Assembly: GCA_033439255.1 (NCBI GenBank)
Contig: CM065878.1
Coordinates: 1,302,001 to 1,366,000 of the forward strand
From: Hericium rajendrae
Lineage: Eukaryota > Basidiomycota > Agaricomycetes > Russulales > Hericiaceae
DNA: 64,000 bases
Reading direction: 5' to 3'
Numbering within the stretch: position 1 is the first letter of the stretch; every line of letters starts with the position of its first letter. Made by a program: the position numbers and the translations under genes. Shown here one piece after another: positions 22,202 through 32,896 of the stretch. Under the pieces are notes generated by a model that saw nothing but the letters and a program-made list of their open reading frames with translations, was not told the DNA's origin and searched no databases.

Positions 22202-25200
22202 ACAAACCATCCGAGTGGGGAGGTGCGGAAGTCCTTGCGGTGGGAGCGGCGCAGCGTGAGGACGGGAGGAACAGGCCCGCGAACATGACAGCATGTATTT
22301 TAGATGCGACAGTATCGACTGCGAATATCGACGTCATTGATCTGTATGCGGTGGACGCGGGTCCAGTGTCAGCGCGGGCGGTGGAAAGTACGCCATTCGT
22401 ACACGAAGTGGTCGTTCACGGACCCAATGGGGAAAAGGTCCGCGTGCGAGGCCTCTTCGACGACGGCGCCATGGTGGGGGCCATGTGCGTCTCCGTCTTC
22501 CGAAAAGTCCAACATCGTCTGGCCAATTGGGGCCCATCGCGACGAGTTCTGCGAATGGCCAATGGTTCTAGGGTGCCATCGCAGGCAACATGGCGAGGCG
22601 TGGTGGAATTAGCAGGGGTCCAAGCAGAGGGTGAATTCGAGGTCTTCGATAGTGGCGGCGGCTGGTCGTTCCTATTCGGGAAACCGCTCCTGGTTGCTTT
22701 TCAGGCGCAACACGATTACACACAAGACGTGGTAAAGGTCTCGGGCAACAACGGCACAGCCGCACTTCGCAACCAGCTGAAGAGCCCACAACACGCCGCG
22801 TTTTCGCAAAAGACAAGCGCGAACCTCGTGCTGGATTGGAAGCAGTGGACACAGTTGGTGGGGGGAGTGAATCCCCCCTCGAGGCGAGTCCCCGAACCAA
22901 TTGACAGGAGCCCGTGTCGCAACGCTAACCGTTCTTTGCCCGACATGGCCCCATACACGAGCACGAACGACAAGGCCGAAGACTCACTCGTATCGTCTGC
23001 GAGTCCCATTGCGCAGGGTGCTTGGATCGAAGAAGTGGAGAGCCCTGAAGGGGAAATGCACGAGCTACCACGGGGGGACATAGAATCCCCCTCCAGGGAA
23101 GTCCTCCCGCATATTCCACCAAGTACATATGAGTTTGCTAACACCAATCACCATGGGCCGGCCTACAACGAGCGAGAAGGTCACCACGTAACCACGATAG
23201 CGGCAGCTGCAAGGCCAGCAGGATGGGGAACGCGGGCAGTAGGGGTCGACGAGACAGGGACAACAGAACACGGTCGGACAAGGACAGCGCCGGTCAAGGT
23301 GGCGGGAGTCGAAGACGAAGCAGGGGGCATCTTGCATGAGGAGGCAAAGCGCACAACAGAACGGGGGAGTAGTAGCGCACTCCCCTCGAGGGAAGTCCCA
23401 TCGCATCCCAATTCTGTTTCCCAAGCATGCATTATTGACCCCAAACCTCCATCAAGCGACGCAGAACAGGTGGGACAAGTTAGGCAACACCGGCGGCAGG
23501 TCCAAATGGAGGAGATCGCGGACGAGGATCGGGACATATTGCACGAAGAGGCAATGCGCACAAAAAATCGGGGGAGTAGTAGCGCACTCCCCTCGAGGGA
23601 AGTCCCACCGCACCCCAATTTGAGCGCCCCAACGTGCATTATTGACACCATACCTTTCTCAGAGGACATGGAGCCGGGCATAGAGGTGTGGGCGATTGAC
23701 GCAGAGAATCCGAAGCCATCCATATACACGCGCCTCACGGACCCGCACAATCCAGCGCGCGTCGAAGAAGTGCTGCGCCGCATCACCATAGGCACGGACT
23801 TATCCACGGAGGAACGCGAGCAGGTCGTAGCGCTGCTCACCGAGTTTGCAGACTGCTTCGCGCTGTCAGTCGGTGAAGTGAAGCTAGCAAATGGCGCAGA
23901 ACACAAGCTCAACATCCCCGAGGATGCAACATTCTCAGTCAAACCGCGCCAGCGCCCACTCACACCACCCCAACGTGCTTACCTCAATACAAAAGTCGAT
24001 GAAATGCTGGAGGCGGGGATCATCGAGCATGTACACCCGTCCCAAGTCAAGGCCGTATCACCCACCACACTAGCCCAAAAAGCGCACGAAGGTGGCGGTC
24101 TCACGCTCGACGAACTGCAGCAGCGTATCAACGCAGAATGTGTGGCAGCAGGCTTGCCGTCTATGTTCGATGCCCCCGCCCCTATACCGTCCACACCTGC
24201 ACCGCCTCGTGCTGACCTGCCGCAAAAATGGCGGGTATGTCAGAATTTCAACGAAGTCAACAAGGTGACCACTGTTGCAGCCATGCCCCAAGGCGATATT
24301 CGCATGAAGCAGCAAAGCTTGAGCGGCCATCGATACGTCTCGGTGTTCGACTTCGCGTCTGGGTTCTATGCGCTCACCATGCATATTGACTCACGTCCAT
24401 ACACGGCATTCTATGTCGAAGGCCGCGGCTACTTCTGGTACCTGCGTATGCCATTCGGCATGACTGGAGCACCGGCATCATTCGCGTTCGTTACAGGTGT
24501 CCACATGCATGACCTAATCACGGCCCAGATCATGGAGTTGTTTGTCGACGACGGCGGCGCCGCAGCAGACACGTTCGGCGAGATGATGGCAAAGTTGCGC
24601 ACGATTTTCACGCGGGTCCGCGAACGTAACTTGTCCTTATCGGCCGACAAGTCCTCCTTCTTCATGACCGAAGCGGTCTTCGCGGGAGCGCGCGTTGGCC
24701 CCACCGGCGTCTTACCAGATTTGTCGAAACTCACTGCCGTGGTAGACTGGCAGCCTCCGCGCGATGCATTAAACCTCGTCTCCTTCCTCGGGCTGACTGG
24801 TCACTTCAGGGACCTGGTGAAGGATTATGCTTATATTGAAGCCCCACTGCGTGATCTGCTCCGGCCCGTCCCACTCCCTCCGCAATCCTCGAAAAGCACA
24901 TACAGGCGTATCATGGAAGGCTTTAAGCTCGCGGACCACTGGGGCTCTGCACACACGGCAGCATTCTTACAGCTGAAGGCTGCACTCACGGCCGAGCCAG
25001 TTTTGCGCGGACCACGGTGGGATGGTACGCCGTTCACCGTCACATCAGATGGATGTCAAGATGGGTTCGCGGCCGTGCTTACACAGGAATTCGAGTATCA
25101 ACTCCCGAACGGTCGTCGCGTTCGCAAGAAACACCCTATCGCCTTTGCCTCGAAACGCACCTCTGCATCCGAGGAGAAGTACAAGCCATTCCTGCTCGAG

Positions 25201-26994
25201 TTCGCCGCCCTCAAATTTGCCCTCGACAAGTTCTCGGACGTTGTGTGGGGCTTTCCGATCGTCGTAGAGACGGACTGCCAGGCACTGCGGGATGTGCTCC
25301 TCAGCGATGGACTAAACGCGACTCACGCACGTTGGCGGGATGGGATCCTCGCTTATCAGATCGTCAACGTACGCCATGTGCCCGGCAAACTTAACGTGGT
25401 CGCGGACGGTCTCAGCAGAAAAGGGGAGGGCACGCCAAAGAGCGACGGCGATGGCAGTGAATGGACCGTCAGCGAGGATTGGGAAGTCTCGCGCGGCCTC
25501 GTTAATGATGTTATGGCGTTGTCAGTGGAGGCCGACCCCGTCTCGACGGTCTTGCGGGATCGCCTTAAAGCTGAGCCCGTGTTCATGGAGGTCCTGGATG
25601 CACTAACAGGGACCTTCAACCAGAGCACCCGACTACGAGACAAAAAGAAGGCCAAGCATCGTGCGTCGCAGTACCTAATCCAAGACGGACGCCTGTGGCG
25701 CATAACAGACGGCCGGGCAGTGCGCGGCCGACCGAAGCTGGACTGCGTCACGCGGGAGGAAGCCAAGACGCTAGCATACGAGCAGCACGTCACAGGTGGA
25801 CACTGGGGGCGCGACAGTGTCAAGGTCGCCCTGATGGATCGCATCTGGAGCCCCGGCCTTGACAGGTCCATCATGGATGCCATACGGGAGTGCCCGCAAT
25901 GTAAGAACTTCGGCGCGCCGCATATACATGCCCTCCTCGAACCGATCACGCGACGGCATGCGTTCGAGCTGATCGTAGGGGATTACTTGACCATGCCGAA
26001 GGGGAAAGGTGGGTACTACACCATTGGACTCTACCTCGATACTTTCTCCCAGCACATATGGGCCTTCAAGTTTGCATCCAGCGGCACAGGGAAGACCACA
26101 GTAGACTCCCTGCGGCATATCTTCGCGGGCTTCATCGTGCCCGAAGTGTTTATGTCCGATGGGGGTTCACATTTCAAGTGCAAGCCGGTTCGCGAGTTCT
26201 GCGCGAGCTGGAAGGTCAAGCACCACGTCGTCGCAACCTATTCACCATGGGTTAACGGCCTTGTCGAGGGCGCTAACAAGATTTTGCTCCATGTCTTAGC
26301 GCGCCTAGCTGCACCCGGGCTCGGCGAGGATGAGTACGAGGCTATGGCGGAGGAGGACATCCCGAAGCAGTGGCCCGAGCACCTGGAGGAGGCCATTCGT
26401 ATTCTCAACAACCGCTTGCTACCCGCATTAAAATACTCACCGAAAGAGCTCCTGTTCGGGTTGGTCTTGAACACGCCACCCTCCTCACTTGCTGAAGCCA
26501 CATCGGTGCTGCGGACTGGCGATGTCGACACCCAGATGGCTTATGTCGAACAGCAACGCCTCGATGGGTACGCGGCAATCGTCGCTCATGCTCTCCGTCG
26601 CAAGACGGCGTTCGACAGCCAACTGCGCCAAAAGCACCCAGGTGAAGTCTTATTCTATCCTGGTCAACTGGTACAGATCTATCGCAGCGATTTAACTACC
26701 TCGCTCAAATCCGAACGCAAAATCCTGCCCAAGTGGTCCGACCCATGCCGCATCTCATCCCAGGCGCGGAACTCGTACCTCCTCGAAACGACTGACGGCG
26801 TGCCGGTGGAAGGCCCTGTCAGTGCGCGGCGACTGCGCGCCTTCACGCCGCGGATAGGGTCCTTATTGGAGGCAGCGCAACAGGTATTCATGGAACGGCT
26901 GCGGGAGGAGGTGGAGCAGACGGCACAAGCGGCGAGGGAGTCGGCAGAGGATGGCATGACTGAAGGTGAACAGGCAGTGGATGCGGTACCATGA
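22156..26994 (+). CDS. Pol polyprotein: protease, reverse transcriptase, RNase H, integrase
   Basis: About 1,610 codons without a break, expressed by the -1 frameshift. Protease: LFDDGAMVGAM at about 22453, with DDGA where D[ST]GA is usual. Reverse transcriptase: from about 23930, with FDFASGFYAL, MPFGMTGAPASF and the catalytic FVDD at 24541-24552. RNase H: TSDGCQDGF and ETDCQALRD. Integrase: zinc motif (HVTGGHWG then CPQC) and a DDE core with Asp in VGDYL (25981), Asp in MSDGG (26158) and Glu in LVEGAN (26266). The last two are 35 residues apart, as in retroviral-type integrases. Between protease and reverse transcriptase is a spacer with duplicated blocks (23327-23660). The C-terminus resembles the GPY/SH3-like tail of gypsy integrases. 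A further variable segment interrupts the N-terminal part of the polymerase. Confidence 0.95.
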   Translation, partial: GKWHGAARVGGEQAAHKPSEWGGAEVLAVGAAQREDGRNRPANMTACILDATVSTANIDVIDLYAVDAGPVSARAVESTPFVHEVVVHGPNGEKVRVRGLFDDGAMVGAMCVSVFRKVQHRLANWGPSRRVLRMANGSRVPSQATWRGVVELAGVQAEGEFEVFDSGGGWSFLFGKPLLVAFQAQHDYTQDVVKVSGNNGTAALRNQLKSPQHAAFSQKTSANLVLDWKQWTQLVGGVNPPSRRVPEPIDRSPCRNANRSLPDMAPYTSTNDKAEDSLVSSASPIAQGAWIEEVESPEGEMHELPRGDIESPSREVLPHIPPSTYEFANTNHHGPAYNEREGHHVTTIAAAARPAGWGTRAVGVDETGTTEHGRTRTAPVKVAGVEDEAGGILHEEAKRTTERGSSSALPSREVPSHPNSVSQACIIDPKPPSSDAEQVGQVRQHRRQVQMEEIADEDRDILHEEAMRTKNRGSSSALPSREVPPHPNLSAPTCIIDTIPFSEDMEPGIEVWAIDAENPKPSIYTRLTDPHNPARVEEVLRRITIGTDLSTEEREQVVALLTEFADCFALSVGEVKLANGAEHKLNIPEDATFSVKPRQRPLTPPQRAYLNTKVDEMLEAGIIEHVHPSQVKAVSPTTLAQKAHEGGGLTLDELQQRINAECVAAGLPSMFDAPAPIPSTPAPPRADLPQKWRVCQNFNEVNKVTTVAAMPQGDIRMKQQSLSGHRYVSVFDFASGFYALTMHIDSRPYTAFYVEGRGYFWYLRMPFGMTGAPASFAFVTGVHMHDLITAQIMELFVDDGGAAADTFGEMMAKLRTIFTRVRERNLSLSADKSSFFMTEAVFAGARVGPTGVLPDLSKLTAVVDWQPPRDALNLVSFLGLTGHFRDLVKDYAYIEAPLRDLLRPVPLPPQSSKSTYRRIMEGFKLADHWGSAHTAAFLQLKAALTAEPVLRGPRWDGTPFTVTSDGCQDGFAAVLTQEFEYQLPNGRRVRKKHPIAFASKRTSASEEKYKPFLLEFAALKFALDKFSDVVWGFPIVVETDCQALRDVLLSDGLNATHARWRDGILAYQIVNVRHVPGKLNVVADGLSRKGEGTPKSDGDGSEWTVSEDWEVSRGLVNDVMALSVEADPVSTVLRDRLKAEPVFMEVLDALTGTFNQSTRLRDKKKAKHRASQYLIQDGRLWRITDGRAVRGRPKLDCVTREEAKTLAYEQHVTGGHWGRDSVKVALMDRIWSPGLDRSIMDAIRECPQCKNFGAPHIHALLEPITRRHAFELIVGDYLTMPKGKGGYYTIGLYLDTFSQHIWAFKFASSGTGKTTVDSLRHIFAGFIVPEVFMSDGGSHFKCKPVREFCASWKVKHHVVATYSPWVNGLVEGANKILLHVLARLAAPGLGEDEYEAMAEEDIPKQWPEHLEEAIRILNNRLLPALKYSPKELLFGLVLNTPPSSLAEATSVLRTGDVDTQMAYVEQQRLDGYAAIVAHALRRKTAFDSQLRQKHPGEVLFYPGQLVQIYRSDLTTSLKSERKILPKWSDPCRISSQARNSYLLETTDGVPVEGPVSARRLRAFTPRIGSLLEAAQQVFMERLREEVEQTAQAARESAEDGMTEGEQAVDAVP

Positions 26995-27114
26995 TCGGCT
27001 GTTGCAGGGTCAGCAAGGTGAAAGGGCGGGTCGGATGGATCGGACAGGTTGGAGATTTGGGGGCTGGATGGCTGGTTTCGGTCGGACACAGGCGACGAGG
27101 GCGCCGCCATGTTT

Positions 27115-27127
27115 GACGGGGGGATGA
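27115..27127 (+). other. Polypurine tract of the gypsy element
   Basis: GACGGGGGGATGA lies immediately before the 3' LTR. The position and purine content (one C and one T apart) fit the primer for plus-strand synthesis. Confidence 0.6.
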
Positions 27128-27292
27128 TGGAGTAGGGATAGAGGGGTCAGAGAGGAGGAGATAGAGATGATTACACCGCTTTAGAGGGCGATTAGTCAGC
27201 ATAGATAGATATCCGCTGTCGGCATGTATAGCAGATCATCATCCTACCACCTCATACACCGAGTCAGGGTTCCTCCCTCTCGGACTACTCCA
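27128..27292 (+). repeat. 3' long terminal repeat
   Basis: 165 bp, identical as far as I can see to the 5' LTR, with the same TGGAGTAG and CTACTCCA ends. It is followed directly by the second CTGG of the target duplication. Confidence 0.96.
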
Positions 27293-27296
27293 CTGG
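27293..27296. repeat. Target-site duplication, right copy (CTGG)
   Basis: Second copy of the 4-bp duplicated target. The host coding sequence continues from here in frame. Confidence 0.85.
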
Positions 27297-28263
27297 CGAG
27301 CGATATCCGTAAGCCAATCCAGCGACGACAAATTCAGCTTGCGAGGTTAGTAACAGGTTGTACAGATTTGGGTCCGAGATGGCCTGGGATTCCACTGGGC
27401 AGGAAGGGGTGTACGCATGGAGCACCTACTTCAACGATTCGGTAACCGCGACGAACGCGCTCAACTCCATTCTCGCATACCAGCCAACGGTACCCCACTG
27501 GGGATACAACGGAAACGCACGCCGATACTGGTACGCGCCAACTGACTTCCATTCATCCACACACGCTAACTCAGGCACACAGGGACAACGTGTACGGGGA
27601 AAGCTGCAGCGAATCGAGCGCCAGATCCACCACTACGGCAGCGGCCTCAACGCGCTGCCCCTGCTCTCCGCCTTCCAGTCCTCCCCGAATGACACCTACC
27701 TCTTGCGCACCGGCTTCGGCGGCATCTCCGGCCCGTTGTCCAGTATCGACGAGGGCGGGTTTGCAGCCGCCTCCTTCCATTCCTTCGAGGACACGCTGCA
27801 ATGGGACGGCTACTCGGGCGACTACGGGCCGAACTTCGTTGGGCTTGCGATGGGCACGGGCGTCTTCATCGTCGAGATGGAGGATTTTGGATGGCAGGCG
27901 TTCGGCGGGGAGGTCCTTGCGACGAGCCCGACTGTGCGGGTGAGCGTGAAGGATGCGGTGCGGAAGAGCGTATTCGTCGCGCCGCTTGGGGCGATGCTGA
28001 CCCTGGACGCGGGTGCATTTGAAGAGGTGGAGTACGATCCTAAAGACGCGACAGTCAGCGTCACTATCGCCGCTGCACCACAGGGTGCTGAGGGAGCCGC
28101 TGCGGCGAAGAAGGGGAGACTCTTGGTGAAGCAGACAGCGGCTATTGACGGTATAGGTATTTTGCGCCCCGAAAGTACTCTTGATCAAGATGCTGGGGCT
28201 TGGATCGTGCCGTTCGAAGATGGAAAGGGTACTGTGACTTTGACTGCATCAGTCATGGGTTAG

Positions 28264-28814
28264 TCTGAGGTACACACCTATTTCCATATGTCGCGGTCCC
28301 AACAAAGTGCGTCTCGGTCGAGGGTTTGATATCGGACAGTCACGAAGCTATGCGAGGTAAGCGTCCATACAGAGTTCGAAAGCGACCAGACTGAGATTAA
28401 GAGCTTAATGTGTGAATGAGTGTGCATGTGCAGAACTTGGATAATATCACAAATTGCGAGGGCGAGACGAGCAGCGATAGTAGTCACAAAAAGGCTGGGA
28501 ATAATAAGTAATGGAGGAGACACAGAGCTCGTGAATAAAATGATGAATGAATGGAAGGTGCCTCCGGTATAGAGTCAAGATGGAATGAAGAGAAACTGTT
28601 CAAGAAACAGGGAATCTACGCCAACAATTATGAAGACCGAGGTGGCAACTCAGGGAGCAAGGGTAAAGACTTACGCCGGTGATAATCTCGTCCGCTCTAG
28701 AGTATGAGAGTCTAATCCAACGCTCTACCTGCTGGGAAAGAAACTTAAACAACTTACACCGCAACCGGCATCAGGAACCCACCGAGAAATGAGAGGATGC
28801 AAAGTGTGCAATCA
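28264..28814. other. Intergenic region between convergent genes
   Basis: 3' flank of the disrupted DUF5695-type gene and of the disordered-protein gene. No gene seen. Confidence 0.4.
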
Positions 28815-31800
28815 TCACGTGGGTTTCCAGCTTGACGGCGGCGACACGGCACCAACAAGGGGCGGTCTCGACGAATGCGGCTGACCGCGCCTTGCAGGCT
28901 GACCAGACACAGGCGCGCTGCCCGATGGCGCCGTCTTCGTCCGTACACGGGGTCCCTCGCGCGTCCGCTGCGCGCTCTGCGCTCCCGAAGGTATCGCAGG
29001 CACGGGCGGTGCCTGGCTCTGCTTGAACGCGCGAGACGAGCCCTGGTTGTCCGACGGCCCGAAAGTGTCGCCGTAAACGCTCCGCGAGCCCCACTGCGAC
29101 CCGCCGCCAACCTCGCTCGGTGCGTACGCGCTGCCAGCATACATCGAGCGCGGGCCCTGCGGAAACATCATCCCGCCACCCGGCCACCCGCCCATTGGCA
29201 TCTGGCCGCCCATAGGCGGGAACATGCCCATGTTCATCCCGCCCACGCCCATGCCGTTCATGCCCATGTTCATGTTGGGCACGACGCTCGACCGCGGGCC
29301 GCCACCGCCCCACCCGCTGACATTTGAGCCAAGCTCCCACTGGTCGCCCGCCTCGCGCATCGCCTGTTGGGCGACGGCCATCTGGTATGTCTGCTTGGCG
29401 ATCATCATGGCGTGCTGGTGCGCGGCGATCATCATCGGGTCCATCTGGCCTTGCATCGGCATGCCCATGCCCATATTCATGTTCATGTTCATGCCCATGT
29501 TCGGCATGGCCGGGAACGGGCCGGGGGGTGTGGACGCCGATTGGTATTGCGGGCCCATGGCCGACACGTTCGAGGGGAAGGGCACGGTCGGATTGCCGCC
29601 GTACATGCCCATGTTCATGTTCATGCGGGGGCCGCCCGTCATCGGGTCGACGTCGTCATCGTCATCGTCGTTGAGAGGGCCAGTGCCATTGACGACTCTG
29701 CCCAGCTATAGAACGGGAACAGCATGAGCAGGGATTGACAAGCCGCCAAGCAATGCAGAGAGCAGACGAAAAACCCACCTCAATAGACGCCTTCGCCTCC
29801 GTCCTCCGCCGCTCCCGCCTCTTATCCTCAATAGCCCTCAACCGCTCCCGCTCTCTCTCGCTCTCACTCGCACTCGTGCTCGCCAGGCTCTTCTTCCGCT
29901 CCCGCTCGCGCCCCTCGCGCTCCACCTGCGTCTCGTCCTCAAATGTCACGCTCGCGCGCTTGCGGTGCCGCAGCGCGCCCGGGCTGGCCGTCGGGCTGCT
30001 CACCACGCTCGGCGGGCCCGCCGCGCGCCCCTTCCCGTCGCGCCCGCGCACCCGCGGCGCGCCGAGCTCGCTCCCGTCGCGCGGCGTCTGCGGCATGCGC
30101 CCGCTGCTCGAGTCGCCCGTCGAGCTCGCGGGGCTGTTCTCGCGCATCAGGCCCGTGAACGGCCGTGGCGGCGGCGGCGCGGTCGTCCGGCTGCCCGTGA
30201 CGTCGTTCTTCGGGATGCGCGTGACTAGCGTCGTGCTTGGGATGCGCGCCTGCGAGGGCGGCCGCCCCTGTGACGGCGGCCGCGGCTGTGGGGAAGGCTG
30301 TGGGGAGCTCGTGCGCGATGCTGCGCGGGATGAAAACTGCGGCTGAGGACGTGGGAGGGGCTGGGGCTCTGGCTTTGACGAGGAGGGCTTGACTATGCGC
30401 ACGGTTGACTTCGGGACGGATGGCGCGTCATGCGTCATGATCTGGTCAAGGCCAGTGACTGTGCTCAGCGATGCAGAGCTCGCGTGGGAGATTGGACGCG
30501 ACGTCACGGCGAAAGATGGCGCAGGCTCGCGCTCGCGAATCGGCGTGGGTTTGATCGGCGGTGCCATTTCAGATGAGCTGCTCTGTGACGTTCCGGTTGG
30601 CGAGATGGCAGATTGCGGAACGGAAGAGGGGGAGGACTTGGGCGACTCGGTGAATGTGCGCAAGTCGAGCTCGAGACGGGGTGGCGCAGACGGCGGCAGG
30701 GAGGGCGATTTCGTCGGCGGATCGGATGACTTCATCGTCGGGGGGTCGGATGACTTCGCCGGAGGGTTGGGCGACTTGGATGGTGGACGAGAGGGATCTG
30801 CACTTGAGGTGGGCGTAGATCGATTGGGATGTCCAGAGCCAACGCCAGACGCGAGATGTGCAAGTCTCTCACCAATTCCCAACGAGTAGGATCTCGGACC
30901 TGCGCCTTTTGGCGCCATTTTCGCCTCGTCCTCGGTCTTTGATGACGGTGGAGGTGGTTTAGGCGGCTCGGGCGGCGGCTGGGGGCGCAGATCCGCGTTG
31001 TCGAGTGTACGTCGAGGGAGAGGCATGGGCTTGTTGCCTGTGAGCTCGTTGATGTCAATCAGGGGCTTTGCAGGCCTACGTCCGTTTGAGCTAGCCGACA
31101 TTGCGCTGCCTGGACGAGGTGGTGGCATGAACTTCGTGAGCGGGACGTCATCAGATGAATCGGACTCGCTTGACTCCGACGACGTGATGCTTGACGTCGA
31201 GTCCAGACGAGGTCGGGAGGCGTTCACAGGTAGTGTAGGCTTCGGGTCAGGGGTGGCTGAATGGACCACAAGTCAGTCGGGTCCTGTCGACTGTAATGAC
31301 ACAATACAGCGGAGACAAACCTGGACTAGCACTCGGCATGCGGTCAGCGGCGCGCTTCCCGGCGGCACCGACCAATGCAGATTCTGATATGCTAGCCTGC
31401 TTCCGGAGCTGCACGCCAAGACTGGGAGATGCGGGCTTTGCGGACGACTGCCCAGACGGTGAACCTTGCGCGCTGAAGCTCGTATTGCGCGAGTCTGCTG
31501 TCTGTGGGGACTGGCCGATGACCATGGAGGGCGAAGGCGACGAGAACGGTGATGAGAGCTGCGGACGCGAGCTCGAGGCTGCAGGCGAACGATGACCCAA
31601 TTCTGACTGCGCACGCGAGTTCTGTCTAATCGTGCGTTTTCGTGTTGGCCGCAACGTCTCCTCCGCATCTGACTCTGAGGCTTCAGACTCAGACGTCTCC
31701 TCCGAGGATGAATCTGAGAACAGCCTAGAACCCGAGGGGAGACGCATGGTCGTGGGTGTGCTCGTGGTCGCCGGTGACGCTTTCCCCACGGGGCCCCGAC

Positions 31801-32896
31801 CGATGGGAGACGAATCAAATGTCGAAGCCGGTGACCCTACTGTTGATGAGCGGTTTCGTCCTCGTGGCGCATCCGACATGTCTCCGGGTGACAATCGCGG
31901 ACTCGTACCACGGCCTACGGGCGACTCTACTTTAAGGCCCGCATTATAGGAGGGAGTAGGCGAGACTGCGGCGCTGCGGCGGGCTTGCGCCTCACGAAAC
32001 GCGGCCACCGAGATCCGCTGAGAGCTGTCACTAGCCAAACTGTCTTCACGTGGGCGGCGTGGACGAACGGGCGGCGTGTACTGCGAAAGAGATGAGGGCG
32101 GTCGTTCGGGAAGTGGCGATGCGGACACAGAAGGAGACGCATTAATGTGGCGGAAGGATTTGAGATTAAATGAGGAGTCCGTGGGGTCAGATGAAGGTGG
32201 AACAACGGCTGGAGAGGGACGCGCGGGTTTGGATTTTGTACGGTCGCGTGAGCGGGCCCACGCAAACATTCCTCCACTCTTCTCATGGGCACTCTTCTTT
32301 AGTGGTAGAGGTGGGGGTGCAGACAGGGTATGTGGATCCGGATTGCTCATGGTTTCATAGGGGCGGGCACTGTCGAGGGAATCTGCACGTGAAAACTGAT
32401 TGTGGGGAAGAGAATGTATGGAGAGAGCGTCGTGTGGCTCGCCGTGCGAGGCAAAGATGGCTGATCGGGACGGCGGAGGCCTCAGATGGTTGTCGCGCGG
32501 GTCTGTGGCAGTGAGGTATGTCGACGACTTAGCTGGCCGGGGCGGGCTGTCGTTCAAATTAAACTTGCTCGACGATACAGTGGGTATGGGTGCAACAGAC
32601 TGCTTCCTGCGACGAAATGGGATCTTGAGCTTGCTCGACGACGCCGGCGATGGCGAGTCGAACTTGTAGACGCTGTTTCGCAGAGTCGGAGAATGCGAAT
32701 CTGCGAGCACATAGTCAGTCTCCCCCGATACATTAGACTCGTCTGGGGTGCCCTCTCGTTCTGAAGGATCAAGGATGCTGGCAGAGGCTTGGCTCTTCGC
32801 GCTGGAGGTGCGTGCATCCTCGGGATCGTGTTCGTTCTTCCGAGGTGACCTGGACTTGTCGCGCTTTGCAAAGATCCCAAGAAAGCCTCCAGCCAT
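28815..32896 (-). CDS. Large intrinsically disordered protein, Ser/Pro-rich with Met-rich C-terminus
   Basis: The start at 32896 gives MAGGFLGIFAKRDKSRSPRK. The first exon runs on for about 500 codons and splices (SASP to ATPDPKP) over a short intron near 31270-31335. A second intron (about 29728-29780) joins EAKASIE to LGRVVNGTGPLN. The protein, about 1,300 aa, is almost all low-complexity Ser, Pro and Arg. One basic/acidic helix-prone stretch, rich in Glu/Arg (DKRRERRRTEAK), lies before the second intron, followed by a run of six Asp. The C-terminal 275 residues are Gly/Met/Asn-rich with repeated MNMNMGM blocks and a helical IAKQTYQMAVAQQAMREA segment. I know similar agaricomycete proteins only as uncharacterised. 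The composition suggests a scaffold or condensate-forming protein (inference). No frame breaks. Confidence 0.82.

Larger units (their letters stand above)
19759..27292 (+). mobile_element. Full-length Ty3/gypsy LTR retrotransposon
   Basis: 7,534 bp bounded by two 165-bp LTRs that look identical base for base. Each starts TGGAGTAG and ends with its inverse, CTACTCCA. Internal order is a putative primer site, a gag frame with a CCHC knuckle, then protease, reverse transcriptase, RNase H and integrase. The integrase follows RNase H, which is the Ty3/gypsy order. No chromodomain is evident. Catalytic residues and reading frames are intact and the LTRs have not diverged, so the insertion is very recent and the element is probably active. 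It lies in the same orientation as the host gene it splits. This is a fungal retrotransposon, not an animal or plant virus copy. Confidence 0.97.
17642..28263 (+). pseudogene. DUF5695-type secreted protein, disrupted by an LTR retrotransposon
   Basis: Exons before the insertion: 17642-17655, 17712-18234, 18290-19235, a 14-nt exon 19298-19311, and 19367 to the insertion. The first two join to a signal peptide rich in Ala/Leu/Phe that ends near VFAQ. The body resembles fungal and bacterial DUF5695 proteins, with motifs such as TIDWGVWWSWNQA and GYADDGWMGETVF. The retrotransposon sits at 19759-27292, duplicating CTGG. Directly after the 3' copy the coding sequence resumes, splices (27309-27365), and continues with FGSEMAWDSTGQEGVYAW, the expected next block. 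The next intron (27531-27582), if spliced, leaves the final exon one base out of frame at 27596-27600. The biochemical function of the family is unknown to me; large secreted or wall-associated enzyme is a guess. The unbroken allele would code for roughly 870 aa. Confidence 0.8.

Noticed and set aside
27358-28263. Reading the last block of the split gene as an intact gene of its own
   Set aside because: It begins inside the conserved domain with no promoter or signal peptide, and reads through a good intron.
29224-29727. Open frames rich in Met, His and Pro on the plus strand
   Set aside because: They are antisense shadows of the Met/Gly-rich coding repeats of the minus-strand gene.
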